Positions 16,251 through 24,800 of a stretch of DNA of 64,000 nt are shown here, piece by piece (within the stretch, counting starts at the first letter, position 1; the number at the start of each line of letters is the position of its first letter). The translations under genes and the position numbers were made by a program. Source of the DNA: a virus; IMG/VR virus record IMGVR_UViG_3300037493_005292, positions 1-64,000 of that record, one strand, 5' to 3'. The notes beneath the pieces are model-generated. The model was not told the DNA's origin, searched no databases, and saw nothing but the letters and a program-made list of their open reading frames with translations.

Positions 16251-16504
16251 CGTTGCGCTCCTTTGAATGTTTGGCACTCGGGGACTACTTGGTTAGCGTA
16301 CACCAGAACTGTGTGATGCATGGCGTTGGGAAGCTCCGCGGTCTTTGCGCGCGGTGGGTATACGGGGTCACCAGGCTTGTTACTTGCAAACACTGTTTTT
16401 TCCAAACAGTAACCGTGGTTGAGCGGGCGGCGTTCCCCCCCGCGTACACCCTTCTCGAGCGGGTAGTACTGCGAACACTCTCCGCATGGCCGTTTATTTT
16501 GCAT
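16247..16504 (-). CDS. Small Cys-containing protein (85 residues)
   Basis: The N-terminal PCGECSQYYPLEKG followed by GYCLEK and a further Cys near the C-terminus gives a probable metal site (CxxC plus two single Cys). The middle is basic and Pro-rich. AAGGAGAT precedes the ATG. It is one of several short Cys-rich proteins between 16.2 and 17.9 kb. A small phage regulator or an iron-sulfur/zinc protein is possible. Confidence 0.65.
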   Translation of the reverse strand: MQNKRPCGECSQYYPLEKGVRGGERRPLNHGYCLEKTVFASNKPGDPVYPPRAKTAELPNAMHHTVLVYANQVVPECQTFKGAQR

Positions 16505-16506
16505 GT

Positions 16507-16968
16507 CTATCTCCTTGTGAAAACGCGCATTCTGTGGCGTTTCAGTGTGTCGTTAATCCCAAGACCGATGATGGCGTGGGCTATGCGGCGGTAGACAGGA
16601 GTTTCATTCACGTAACTCGGGTCAACGTCTACGATGATCGCTTTCCCCCCTATCACCAGCATGAGTTGACCGACAGGGAGTTTGTCAGGAACGTCAGACC
16701 CAGGAGAAAGTACGTTGACCCCTTGTTGACGGAGTTTTCGTTTATGTGCGTCGTCCAAGGAGTATAGCAGTTCAAGGAGTTTTTTCCCTGCGTCTAACGG
16801 AGTTGTTACCCCGATTATCTCGATTCCATAGCTACCACCGTCGAGAATAATAGAAGGAGGAGTAGGCGCGACTTTTTCAGAGTCGTCAGAATCGAAGTTA
16901 GCAGTAAATTCAGGTTTTTTTACTTTCTTAACGGGGTCTTTGAAGGGGTTGTGGATTCCAGTAGCCAT
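16507..16968 (-). CDS. Hypothetical protein
   Basis: 153 residues: a Lys/Pro-rich N-terminal tail (to about 40), then an alpha/beta body with a SLDDAHKRKLRQQG helix and a hydrophobic beta pair (GQLMLVIGGKAIIVDVD), and a basic C-terminus. The start overlaps the previous stop (TAATG). No conserved motif identified. It lies two bases upstream of the 85-residue Cys gene, so the two are surely co-transcribed. Confidence 0.6.
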   Translation of the reverse strand: MATGIHNPFKDPVKKVKKPEFTANFDSDDSEKVAPTPPSIILDGGSYGIEIIGVTTPLDAGKKLLELLYSLDDAHKRKLRQQGVNVLSPGSDVPDKLPVGQLMLVIGGKAIIVDVDPSYVNETPVYRRIAHAIIGLGINDTLKRHRMRVFTRR

Positions 16969-17213
16969 TAGGGCACCACGATTTTACTGACGTAGTTTCC
17001 CTTAAGAAGTTTTGTGTCGTTGCAGTCCGCATGAATGAACTCGTATTCCTCCATCAGCTCGGCACCCCGGCATACCACGTTCAGAGGATTGGGCGCCGAA
17101 CGGTGAAAGATGTAAGCCTCTACGATCCGGTCACCTGACTCGAACTTCTTTCGGCACTTAGAGCAGGTGGTGACATCAACGTGGGGTCTCAACAGTTCGG
17201 CGTGTGTTGTCAT
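16968..17213 (-). CDS. Small zinc-finger-like protein (81 residues)
   Basis: TTCSKCRKKFESGD near the N-terminus gives a CxxC knuckle, with further Cys at CRGAE and His/Cys at IHADCN, so a four-ligand zinc site is likely. The layout resembles treble-clef or HNH-free zinc knuckles, but no nuclease His pair was seen. The ATG overlaps the upstream stop by one base (TAATG). Function unknown. Confidence 0.65.
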   Translation of the reverse strand: MTTHAELLRPHVDVTTCSKCRKKFESGDRIVEAYIFHRSAPNPLNVVCRGAELMEEYEFIHADCNDTKLLKGNYVSKIVVP

Positions 17214-17599
17214 TATTGCGGTTCTCCTACGAGCAAACTATTGAGTACTTTCTGGGTGCACTCAATTGCCCAGTGGTCAGAATCAATTTCGTATTTCATC
17301 GACAGATGAACAGGCTTTTGAAGAATCATGATAGCCGGTGGATAGTCGTTAAGCGGACTCGCGATTAGATTTTTCAGGTACATTTTTTCTAGGGTGCGCT
17401 GTAGACACGCCTCAAGCGTTACAACCTCATCCCAGTTTGACGTAACTGCACAGGCTGCCGCGGTAGTGCGGAGCTCTTGTATCGAAGTCTTTTGGATGTT
17501 GAACGGGGGAAGGGTGCTAATCGCCCAGGCAGTAGACACTGCGATGTAGGGTCCCTTATTAGGCAATTTAGCTTGGCATATTCCTATAACAAAACGCAT
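17213..17599 (-). CDS. Hypothetical protein
   Basis: 128 residues if the ATG at 17599 is used. The frame is open back to a TTG at 17707, but that start would lie upstream of the terminator hairpin at 17647-17693 and is unlikely. No ribosome binding site is evident before 17599; a TTGACG lies about 35 bp upstream without a good -10. The protein is alpha/beta with several Cys (ICQAK, AACAV, EACLQ, IECTQ). No family recognised. Confidence 0.5.
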   Translation of the reverse strand: MRFVIGICQAKLPNKGPYIAVSTAWAISTLPPFNIQKTSIQELRTTAAACAVTSNWDEVVTLEACLQRTLEKMYLKNLIASPLNDYPPAIMILQKPVHLSMKYEIDSDHWAIECTQKVLNSLLVGEPQ

Positions 17600-17646
17600 T
17601 TCTAATGAGTGGCAGGTTCTATGGGATACGTCAAGTACCTTGAACC

Positions 17647-17693
17647 AAAAGAAACGCCCGTGTAGTTGCCTCTCAGCTAACCACACGGGCGTT
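17647..17693 (-). terminator. Rho-independent terminator of the UDG-helicase operon
   Basis: An 11-bp perfect stem (17653-17663 with 17683-17693, ACGCCCGTGT/ACACGGGCGT core) is followed on the minus strand by TTTCTTTT. The loop (19 nt) can extend the stem by GTT/AAC pairs. It closes the series UDG, DinG-like helicase and 53-residue protein. Confidence 0.85.
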
Positions 17694-17716
17694 CCGAATC
17701 GACCCAATACGTGGAA

Positions 17717-17878
17717 TCACTTGATTCCGAGCTCCTTCATCAGAGCCTTGGTCATCTTCACCTTGGTGCTGCAGGTCTTGCAAACACCAACCTCGCCGGC
17801 TGCCGGCATCAGGACCACTTTGCCCGAGCACTTCGGATTCGGGCAATCAATCATCTTAGACCCTTTGGGACGTGCCAT
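17717..17878 (-). CDS. 53-residue zinc-ribbon protein
   Basis: A short gene with start ATG at 17878 after a strong GAAGGAG (5-nt spacing) located inside the end of the helicase gene, and stop TGA at 17717. The product begins MARPKGSKMIDCPNPKC and contains CxxxxC (DCPNPKC) and CKTC pairs, a compact zinc ribbon, and ends in a Lys-rich helix. Size and composition suit a nucleic-acid or polymerase-binding accessory protein. It is followed 24 bp later by the operon's terminator. Confidence 0.75.
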   Translation of the reverse strand: MARPKGSKMIDCPNPKCSGKVVLMPAAGEVGVCKTCSTKVKMTKALMKELGIK

Positions 17879-20168
17879 CTTGGACTCCTTCTTTTGTGAG
17901 CCGCTCTTGTTCGGCTCGTTTTGTGTAAGTTCGTAGTTTGTTTATTGCCCCAGTTTTGTCCATAATGCAATCCTTAAAACCGAGGGCAGCAAACAATTTA
18001 TTACCATAAGCCGTGTTAAGGGTGCGTTCTGTCGGTTTCCTTAGCATAAGCTTTGACATAATCGCCGCGTGCTTTTGGGGGTTAGACACGCCAGACCAGA
18101 CTCTGGGATCCAGGATGGCCACTATCCCGTAGTCTGTTTTGGTGCGTATTAGGCGCCCTGCGCCTTGTCGGACGGCAGCAAGCATACGCGGTATGAGGAC
18201 TAAACGAAACCACTGGTTACCCGCGATGTTGCTAAGAACCTTGATTACCGGGTCATCGGGCGGGGGGAATGGAAGCTTGGGGATGATCACGAGGCGCAGC
18301 TTACTTCCCTGGATGTCGACCCCTTCCCAGATGCTTTTTACCCCAAATAGGACGGAGGCAGGGTTGTTACGGAACCGCTGGATAGCGGTGTTTGCGTCCC
18401 CGTCTTGTAGGACTGCGGTAATGCGGTTGGAGAATAGCACGGGCTCTACGCGACTGTGGATCTCTTTCATGTCGGCCACATTCGAGAAGAGCACAAAAGC
18501 GTCGCCCTTGTTGGCAATGACGAGGTCCTTTATCTCTTCAGTCATCCAGCGCATCCAGTCTTCGTACCCCTCTTCTCCGCGGCGCACGGGTACCGGAGCC
18601 TCAATTGGGAGGTAGACCTGTGCGGCTGAAGCGAGGTCAAAGGGAGAGGGATGGACGCTCTCCGATAAGAGAGGGAGCGCTGCAGGTACTTTTTGCAGTC
18701 CGATACCGAGTTCTTCTTTGAAGTGAGAGAAGTCGGAGCCGATCGCAAGTGTAGCGGAGACAAACACCGCTTTTTTGGTCACTCGAGCCAGAGTCTCTTG
18801 GAAGCGCTTGCTGATGTCGATCGCTTTGATTTCGATCGATTCAGAGCTGAGGGCAATGACTTCCTTGGTTTTGTCCGAGTCACCGTAGTTGATGAGGGCA
18901 AGAAAGAGCTTCTCTAGTTTTTTGAGAGAGTTGAGCGCTTTCTTGGCTTTTGACCGGGCACGGACATCCAAACCATAATCGAAGTCATCGAGCTGCGGCG
19001 CGCTGCATACCTCGTCCAGTAGCCGTGATGCTTTATTGAGCAGAGGTTCAGCTTCCTCACACGCAGCCACCGTTCCAGGCGGTGCGGTATCCAACACAAT
19101 GGCGCGCTTGTCCCGAGATGAGGACGCCATTTGGCTAAACTGTACTTGTAGACTGTCGTAAATGTCCTGCGTCCGGGTGTGAACGTGCTTTATGACTTCC
19201 ATGTTCTCTGCCGCTTCCGCGCGGCTATTGCGGCGGAACACGGCGATTTCGTCTACAGACACCTGACCATTCCGTGTGGAAACTGCGTGAGCTACACCCA
19301 TTTCTGTCCACCAGTCTATGAGGTCGTAGTCGTTTTCAACGCGGAATAAGCGCGAGATTCCGGCGTATTTGAACACACTAGAAAAGGCGCCACGTACCGA
19401 TTCTGACAGCTGGTGAGCTTCGTCCACGACTACGACGTCAACGCCCCCCGTTTTGAGCATACGAGGGTTCTCGAGCATGAACCCTAGGAGGTGCTGGTTG
19501 ATGACCATGATATCCAACAGCTTGTAGTCCGGGCTGCAGCTCTTGGCGTGCGGACAGACGTTTTTGTTGTGGGGGCAGTTTTCTACAGTGGTGTCATCCC
19601 ACCAATTTGGCCGAGGACCTGGCCAGTTGGCCACATCAGCTGGGAGCATCTCTATGAAGTCTCGGAATTTTCCCTTATCGACGTCAGGTACGTGCTCGAT
19701 GAGCTCGGGACACGCGTAATTGCTTTTTCCCTTCACGACGCTAAAGGCAGGTGTTTGCTTATTGGACACAACAGATCTAGCGTCGATGTTCAGCTTCTGG
19801 ATCAGCAGTGGGATGTCGCGTTCGAGCTGGTGCTGCAGTGCCTTGTTTGATGTTGCGATAACGTACTGTTTCCCCGGGGTCTTCCGATGCACGTAGTCGT
19901 TCAAGATGGGGACAATGTAGGCAAAGCTCTTACCAATGCCCGTACCGCCCTCTGCGATGATGCAGCCCCTAGTGGTTTTGTATTGTAGGAGCCCCTCAAC
20001 CTTGTTCCCGAGCGTGATTTGTCCGGGACGAATCTCCTTCACGAGCTCACCGTACCCGTGCTTAAGCACGTCTTCGACGGTGATCTCGAGTTGGACCCCA
20101 CAGACAGGACAGACGGTGGTGTTTACTTTCCCATAGGGAAGTACGCTGTAGCAATCGGAGCAGAACAT
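17856..20168 (-). CDS. DinG/XPD-like superfamily 2 helicase with N-terminal zinc finger
   Basis: 770 residues. CSDC and CPVC (C3, C6, C20, C23) form an N-terminal zinc finger. The P-loop GGTGIGKS is at 74-81, a VDEAHQL DEAH box is near residue 250, and four Cys between the Walker motifs (YACPE, ENCPH, VCPHA, KSC) match the iron-sulfur cluster of DinG/XPD helicases. The C-terminal motor domain has IWEGVDIQG and RQGAGRLIR (motif VI). Such helicases unwind 5'-3' and resolve R-loops or D-loops. GGAG precedes the ATG. Its start lies inside the UDG gene, linking helicase and repair function. Confidence 0.9.
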   Translation of the reverse strand: MFCSDCYSVLPYGKVNTTVCPVCGVQLEITVEDVLKHGYGELVKEIRPGQITLGNKVEGLLQYKTTRGCIIAEGGTGIGKSFAYIVPILNDYVHRKTPGKQYVIATSNKALQHQLERDIPLLIQKLNIDARSVVSNKQTPAFSVVKGKSNYACPELIEHVPDVDKGKFRDFIEMLPADVANWPGPRPNWWDDTTVENCPHNKNVCPHAKSCSPDYKLLDIMVINQHLLGFMLENPRMLKTGGVDVVVVDEAHQLSESVRGAFSSVFKYAGISRLFRVENDYDLIDWWTEMGVAHAVSTRNGQVSVDEIAVFRRNSRAEAAENMEVIKHVHTRTQDIYDSLQVQFSQMASSSRDKRAIVLDTAPPGTVAACEEAEPLLNKASRLLDEVCSAPQLDDFDYGLDVRARSKAKKALNSLKKLEKLFLALINYGDSDKTKEVIALSSESIEIKAIDISKRFQETLARVTKKAVFVSATLAIGSDFSHFKEELGIGLQKVPAALPLLSESVHPSPFDLASAAQVYLPIEAPVPVRRGEEGYEDWMRWMTEEIKDLVIANKGDAFVLFSNVADMKEIHSRVEPVLFSNRITAVLQDGDANTAIQRFRNNPASVLFGVKSIWEGVDIQGSKLRLVIIPKLPFPPPDDPVIKVLSNIAGNQWFRLVLIPRMLAAVRQGAGRLIRTKTDYGIVAILDPRVWSGVSNPQKHAAIMSKLMLRKPTERTLNTAYGNKLFAALGFKDCIMDKTGAINKLRTYTKRAEQERLTKEGVQDGTSQRV

Positions 20169-20749
20169 GGAGTCTCCTTAATGCGGCCTACGGCCAGGGT
20201 TAGGGCTTTCCGGACGTGCTGTCTGAAAAGCTGTTCGATCTCGCTTTTTCTATGCTGAAAAACAAACGACGGGTGAAAAGTACAAACGGTTAGCGCGTCG
20301 TTGCCATCCGGCATAATAGCGCTAGGGATGATAGCTCCTGCGTACTTTAGCATCCGAACCTGACTTGGATGGGTACCCAAGAGGCACGCGGTGCTAGAGC
20401 GCCCTAACGCGAGAACTACTTTAGGTGAAATTTCTTCGAGTTGCAAACGTAAAAATTTAGAACAGTTTTTGATTTCTTTTTGAGTGGGGTCACGTTTGTC
20501 GGGTGTTTGGCATTTGGTGATTGTTAAGTAATGCGCGAGTACTGTTTCTAATTTGAGTAAGTGGCGAACATAGCGACCGGCCAGGTCGTTAAAGGGGATA
20601 CCTGTAGCGTCGTCGGTAGCATTTGGTGCAGCTCCTATGCACACAAAATTGCAGGGTATTGGGCCATCACCCGGTATCGCTCGGGTTCGTGAAAGCACCA
20701 GTTCAGGACAGCGATTACAACTCTTGATCTCGTGGATTAGCTTGCTCAC
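20123..20749 (-). CDS. Family 4-like uracil-DNA glycosylase
   Basis: 208 residues, GTG start after AAGGAG. The N-terminal CNRCPEL (C11, C14), then GAAPNATDDATGIPF resembling the GEAPGxxE motif, and two later Cys (TKC, KNC) at iron-sulfur positions match family 4 uracil-DNA glycosylases. TFHPSFVFQ corresponds to the HPS catalytic motif. The change from GEAPG to GAAPN may alter specificity or catalysis. The enzyme would excise uracil from DNA. It overlaps the helicase gene by 46 bp. Confidence 0.85.
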   Translation of the reverse strand: MSKLIHEIKSCNRCPELVLSRTRAIPGDGPIPCNFVCIGAAPNATDDATGIPFNDLAGRYVRHLLKLETVLAHYLTITKCQTPDKRDPTQKEIKNCSKFLRLQLEEISPKVVLALGRSSTACLLGTHPSQVRMLKYAGAIIPSAIMPDGNDALTVCTFHPSFVFQHRKSEIEQLFRQHVRKALTLAVGRIKETPCSAPIATAYFPMGK

Positions 20750-20775
20750 GGAAATCTCCTTGCTATTTGGTTAGT

Positions 20776-20786
20776 CTTATACCACT
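20776..20786. promoter_or_regulatory. Divergent promoter with overlapping -10 elements
   Basis: Forward CTTATACC (for the tail operon starting at 20820) and reverse TGG-TATAAG (for the UDG-helicase operon) overlap on the same bases. Each gene has a ribosome binding site at the expected place (GGAGG forward, AAGGAG reverse). Confidence 0.5.
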
Positions 20787-20819
20787 AAGGTAGAAGTGAT
20801 TTTCACCCAAGGAGGACCT

Positions 20820-21434
20820 ATGGCAGGCGTCGATAAAGATACAGGTATGCCGATCATCGGGGAAGACGGTTATCGGATTGCGGAGAAGTTCAAAGCGGTG
20901 CCAGACTCTAAAAAAATTGAAGAGTCACTGAAGGTAATGGACGACACGGCTAAGGCTGAATCCGGGGATGTTGAGAAGACGCTGCAGGAACGCTACGAAG
21001 AAGGTATCCGTAATCAGGGGATATCTTTGGCGGACGCGCGTCAAATCAAAGAGAGTGTTTTGACGCAAGGGTTCTACGAATCCACGCACCGTATTGGGTC
21101 GATGCTGCTTAAACTACGTACGCGGCAGTATAAGGACACCTTGCGTGTTCGACGCGCTATGGAAGCGGAACAGCTGGAATTCCCTATCAACATAAACGAC
21201 CTCGTTTTGCAATACAATGCCGCGGCATCTCTGTCGCAGTACGGTGATCGGGTCTTTACTATCCCACCGCACGCAACGACACCTCATGCAGATATCGAAG
21301 CAGCGTTCAAGGAGCGTTATGAGTTCCTCGGAAATCTGCCGCAAGTCGTTAACGCCAGTATCCAAAAGAAAGTTTTGGATTTTGATAACAAGCTCATCGC
21401 GATATTTGCGGAGGGAGCCCCCGAGGATTTTTAA
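20820..21434 (+). CDS. Probable tail assembly chaperone, short product
   Basis: 204 residues from the ATG at 20820, which follows AAGGAGG. The protein is largely helical and acidic. It is the first of two overlapping-frame genes directly upstream of the long tape-measure-like gene, the position where many tailed phages encode tail assembly chaperones made as a short and a frameshifted long form. The stop TAA follows GAT-TTT, after a C5 and a T5 run (21418-21432). I assign it by position and gene layout; sequence similarity is not obvious. Confidence 0.6.
   Translation: MAGVDKDTGMPIIGEDGYRIAEKFKAVPDSKKIEESLKVMDDTAKAESGDVEKTLQERYEEGIRNQGISLADARQIKESVLTQGFYESTHRIGSMLLKLRTRQYKDTLRVRRAMEAEQLEFPININDLVLQYNAAASLSQYGDRVFTIPPHATTPHADIEAAFKERYEFLGNLPQVVNASIQKKVLDFDNKLIAIFAEGAPEDF
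21418..21434 (+). other. Candidate -1 programmed frameshift site
   Basis: The upstream frame reads GCC CCC GAG GAT TTT TAA. A -1 slip on CCC (21420-21422) or on TTT at the stop (21429-21431) re-pairs the same codons and enters the frame of the next gene, which is open through this region. The next gene's own first start (GTG at 21452) has no ribosome binding site, which favours frameshifting. Confidence 0.45.
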
Positions 21435-21451
21435 ATTCGGCAACGGGCCAG

Positions 21452-21811
21452 GTGCGTGCGTACGCGTACGCTCACGGGTCCCCGTTGCCGGAGTCTGGGT
21501 CGTTCCAAGAGCAGTTGCTGGCGGAATCGATCGCACGAGAGCGTCACGTGAAGTTCTCAGAAGTATCGTTATTCGCGACTCTTTTAGGAAAGGGTCTCGG
21601 GATCAACGATCAGTACATCGAACTCATGTTGGAAGGGTTCCGGGAAGAGCTCTACCAGCTCCGCTATAATTCGAAGTACAAGACGGCTAGACGCCGGTTT
21701 ACGGATACTCGGATGAAGAAAGCGCGTGAACAGGATCGGTTGTTCCGCAAGCTTGACGCGATGACTGCGATTGATACGCCGCCTGAGGTCGTTAAAGAAA
21801 AGGGTGCATAA
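21452..21811 (+). CDS. Probable C-terminal extension of the tail assembly chaperone
   Basis: 119 codons from a GTG at 21452 with no convincing ribosome binding site; the frame is open upstream past 21420 and lies in the -1 frame of the preceding gene. The product is helical and basic at the end (RRFTDTRMKKAREQDRLFRKL). The stop overlaps the tape measure start by one base (TAATG). Expression as a -1 fusion of roughly 325 residues with the upstream gene is the most economical reading; independent translation is the alternative. Confidence 0.55.
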   Translation: MRAYAYAHGSPLPESGSFQEQLLAESIARERHVKFSEVSLFATLLGKGLGINDQYIELMLEGFREELYQLRYNSKYKTARRRFTDTRMKKAREQDRLFRKLDAMTAIDTPPEVVKEKGA

Positions 21812-24800
21812 TGGCTGAATACAACTCCATGCAGGCTAATCTCGGACTCATACCAGGTACGAGCGCGCCGAGTGGGACGAAGTCACCAGCGCAGGTCGCT
21901 TCGGAGTTGTCGCAGCAGGCCAGTATGCAGATGCAGTACGCGCAGGCGATGCTGCCGATGACGAACTCGAGGGCGGCATCATTCTCGTTTGGGCAACAGT
22001 TTCAACAGCAACTACAGCAGATACAATCGCAGCAGTCGTTCAATCCGTACCAGGCGTCGGCATTGTCGATGCTCACTATGCCTTCGGTACTTCCATCACC
22101 GCTCTTGATGACTCCGGCATCTTCGGGAGTATTCCGGCCATCGGCGCCGTCTCCGATGGGTACTCCGATGTCTCCGATGCCCATCATGCCCACGTTGATG
22201 ACGCCGTTCACGCCGCGGATGCCCTCTCCCATGTTCCAGAACGCGTGGGAACAGGAGCTTCAGCAGCGGGAAATGCGTGCTGATTCCTTGTACTCGATGG
22301 TGGCCCAGGCGCCCCGGGTAGGCGGTGCGATGGGCGGGTACGCCGCCGGAGCCATGGCGGGGGCGGCAGCAGGCTCGAGGCTGGGCTTCGGACGGATGGG
22401 TGCGATGGGTGGAGCTCTCCTGGGAGCTGCTGCTGCTGGAGCCTCTGGTTTTTCAGGTGCGATGGGCGATTTGTCCATGATTCCGATGCGGCCTAACGTA
22501 GAAATGCACCAGATGGGAGCAGCGCTGCAGCGCCAGACGCAAGACTGGGTCGTGCAGGGTCCGCAGTTACACCCCATGGGTCGGGGTCTTTCCCGACCGG
22601 CGTCGATGGAGTTGGCCGGCGGTATTCAGTCCTTGGCGACCGACGCCGGATTCCAAAAGTCCACAAACAACATGTTCAATCGGAACGATCTGATGAAGAT
22701 CACTCAGCTATCGGGGCAATCCGGGCTGATGGACATGGAGCAGGGTGTTGAAGGGATCCGAGGTAACCTACGGGAAGTGAGTCAGGTTGTCAAGCGCTTT
22801 ATGGAGCTCACCAACGATCCTGATGTCGTAAGCGTCATCAAGCAGATGGGACAGTTGCGACGCTTCGGTTTGTCTCTCCCAGAGATGGATCAGGCAGCGG
22901 CAGGCATGCGCTCCTACGCCCGCGGGGCCGGTACGACCATCTCTGGTCTTGTGCAAGGTGGCGGGTTGCCGGGGGCGATGACCTACCAACAGGCGGGGCT
23001 GTCCGCGGGTGCGGGATTCAATTACGGCAACTTCTCGATGGCGTCTGCTCGGCAGTCGGTAGCGAGTGGCACGTTTTCGGAAGCGCAGCTCTCAATGCTT
23101 GGAGGTACGTCGGGAGTATCGCAACGGAACATGCAAGCACAGGCCGCTTTCATGTCGATGCCGATGCTTGGTGCGTCCTTCGCGGGGTACAACGCGCAGT
23201 CCGGGTCCTGGGGTCCCAACATGGGGAACATCGCGGGGCAGATGAAGAGCGCGAATCCGATCGACATGATTATGGGAGCGTACCAGAACTTGGGGCAGGG
23301 GGTCGCAGAGGGAGGCGTTGGAGCCTTGGCGATGCTGCCCTTACAACAGCGTTCTATTAACGACGCTGCAGCGCGTGCAATGTCTCCCACGCAGCAAACC
23401 ATCATGCGTTATAAGATGGCGCTCAACACCGGTAAGTCGATGGGATTGGAAGGAGCTAACGCTTTTGCCGCGGGTTCCCGAATGCTCTACGGCGATGAGA
23501 TGTCGGAGCAGATGCTGCAGGAAGTATCGAATCCCGCGCAGTGGAGGAGTTTGCAGGGTATGTCTCAACGCCGAGTAGGGGAAATTGCGCAGGATCAATG
23601 GGGACAGGTGCAGTCACAGCGTACGGGATTTATGGGTAGGATGCTCGGCGGCATAATGCCAGACACGTCGGATGCACAGTATGCGCTGCGTAGTGTGGGT
23701 GGATCATTAGCTTCACCATTTAGGGCGATGGGAGACGCGTTTGATGAGTGGCAACGGAGTAGCGAGGAGTCGAGCGCGCTCGAGCAGGGGCAATTTCTCA
23801 GGATAGGCCGAAATGCGGCTAGCGCTCGGTTTAAGACAAAGAAGGACCGAGATGCGTATCTTGGTAACGTGAGTGCGGCGCGTTCTCGTCTTAATGCGTC
23901 TTCTTCTACGGCGGAGATGTCCAACGCAGAGTTTGCACGGCTTAATGACCGTTATATCTATGGCGGTGGTGAGGGCGGAACAATAGACGCTGCTTTGAGT
24001 GGCGTAGCCAATCTCGCTACGGGGCTTATTTCTGGCGGAGTAGGTATTGCTGCAGGTGTTGGTTCGAGCTTTTTACCGGTAGATGATTGGGTAAAATCAG
24101 GGCGTGGAGCCATGTTGAAAAGCTCGTATGGCTCGCAATTAGGAGAAGCCACTTCTTACGTGCGGGAGCAGCGGCAGGCTGACAGCCTCTATTTCAATAG
24201 TGGTCTTAGGTCATCGATGGTTGGTAAAGAAGCCAGCGCTAATTACCAGGCATTTGAAAAAGAAGCAGGTATTCGGGGAGGTGGTGCGTTTAACGTCGCG
24301 CAGCGTGCAGGTGCGAAGATCGCAGCATTATCAGAGAAGTATGCCACGAAGTTTGGTGGAGACCAAAAGATACAGAAGGCAGATGGCGTCCGTTTTACGA
24401 TTGAAGCACTAGCTGAAGAACGCGGTATCTCGGTAAAGGAAGCCGAGAAGGTGTATTATAAAATGTCACCGGCAGCTCAAGCAGCGGCCGAGACACAGTC
24501 ACTTGCTGCAGGGTATATTCAGGGAAGTGCTGACGCTAAAGCCGGGATATTGGATGCTCAGCGTGAAACTAACGCCGGTATAAAGGAAGAGCTGTGGGCC
24601 AACACAGATAAAGACCTCGAGGATTTGAAGACGAAGTCCAATAAGTACGCAATGGATTTAGGCTTCATCACGGAGACTGAGACCGAATACGGCGTTATGC
24701 GTACGGATAAAGCGGGGTTAGGTGAACTAAAGAAGGTTGCGCAGTACGCGTCGGAAGAAGAAATGCTGTCACTAGCGCTTACGCACGGTGGTATGGCGAG

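Noticed and set aside
17600-17707. N-terminal extension of the 17213 gene from a TTG at 17707
   Set aside because: It would be translated across the strong terminator hairpin at 17647-17693 and has no ribosome binding site.
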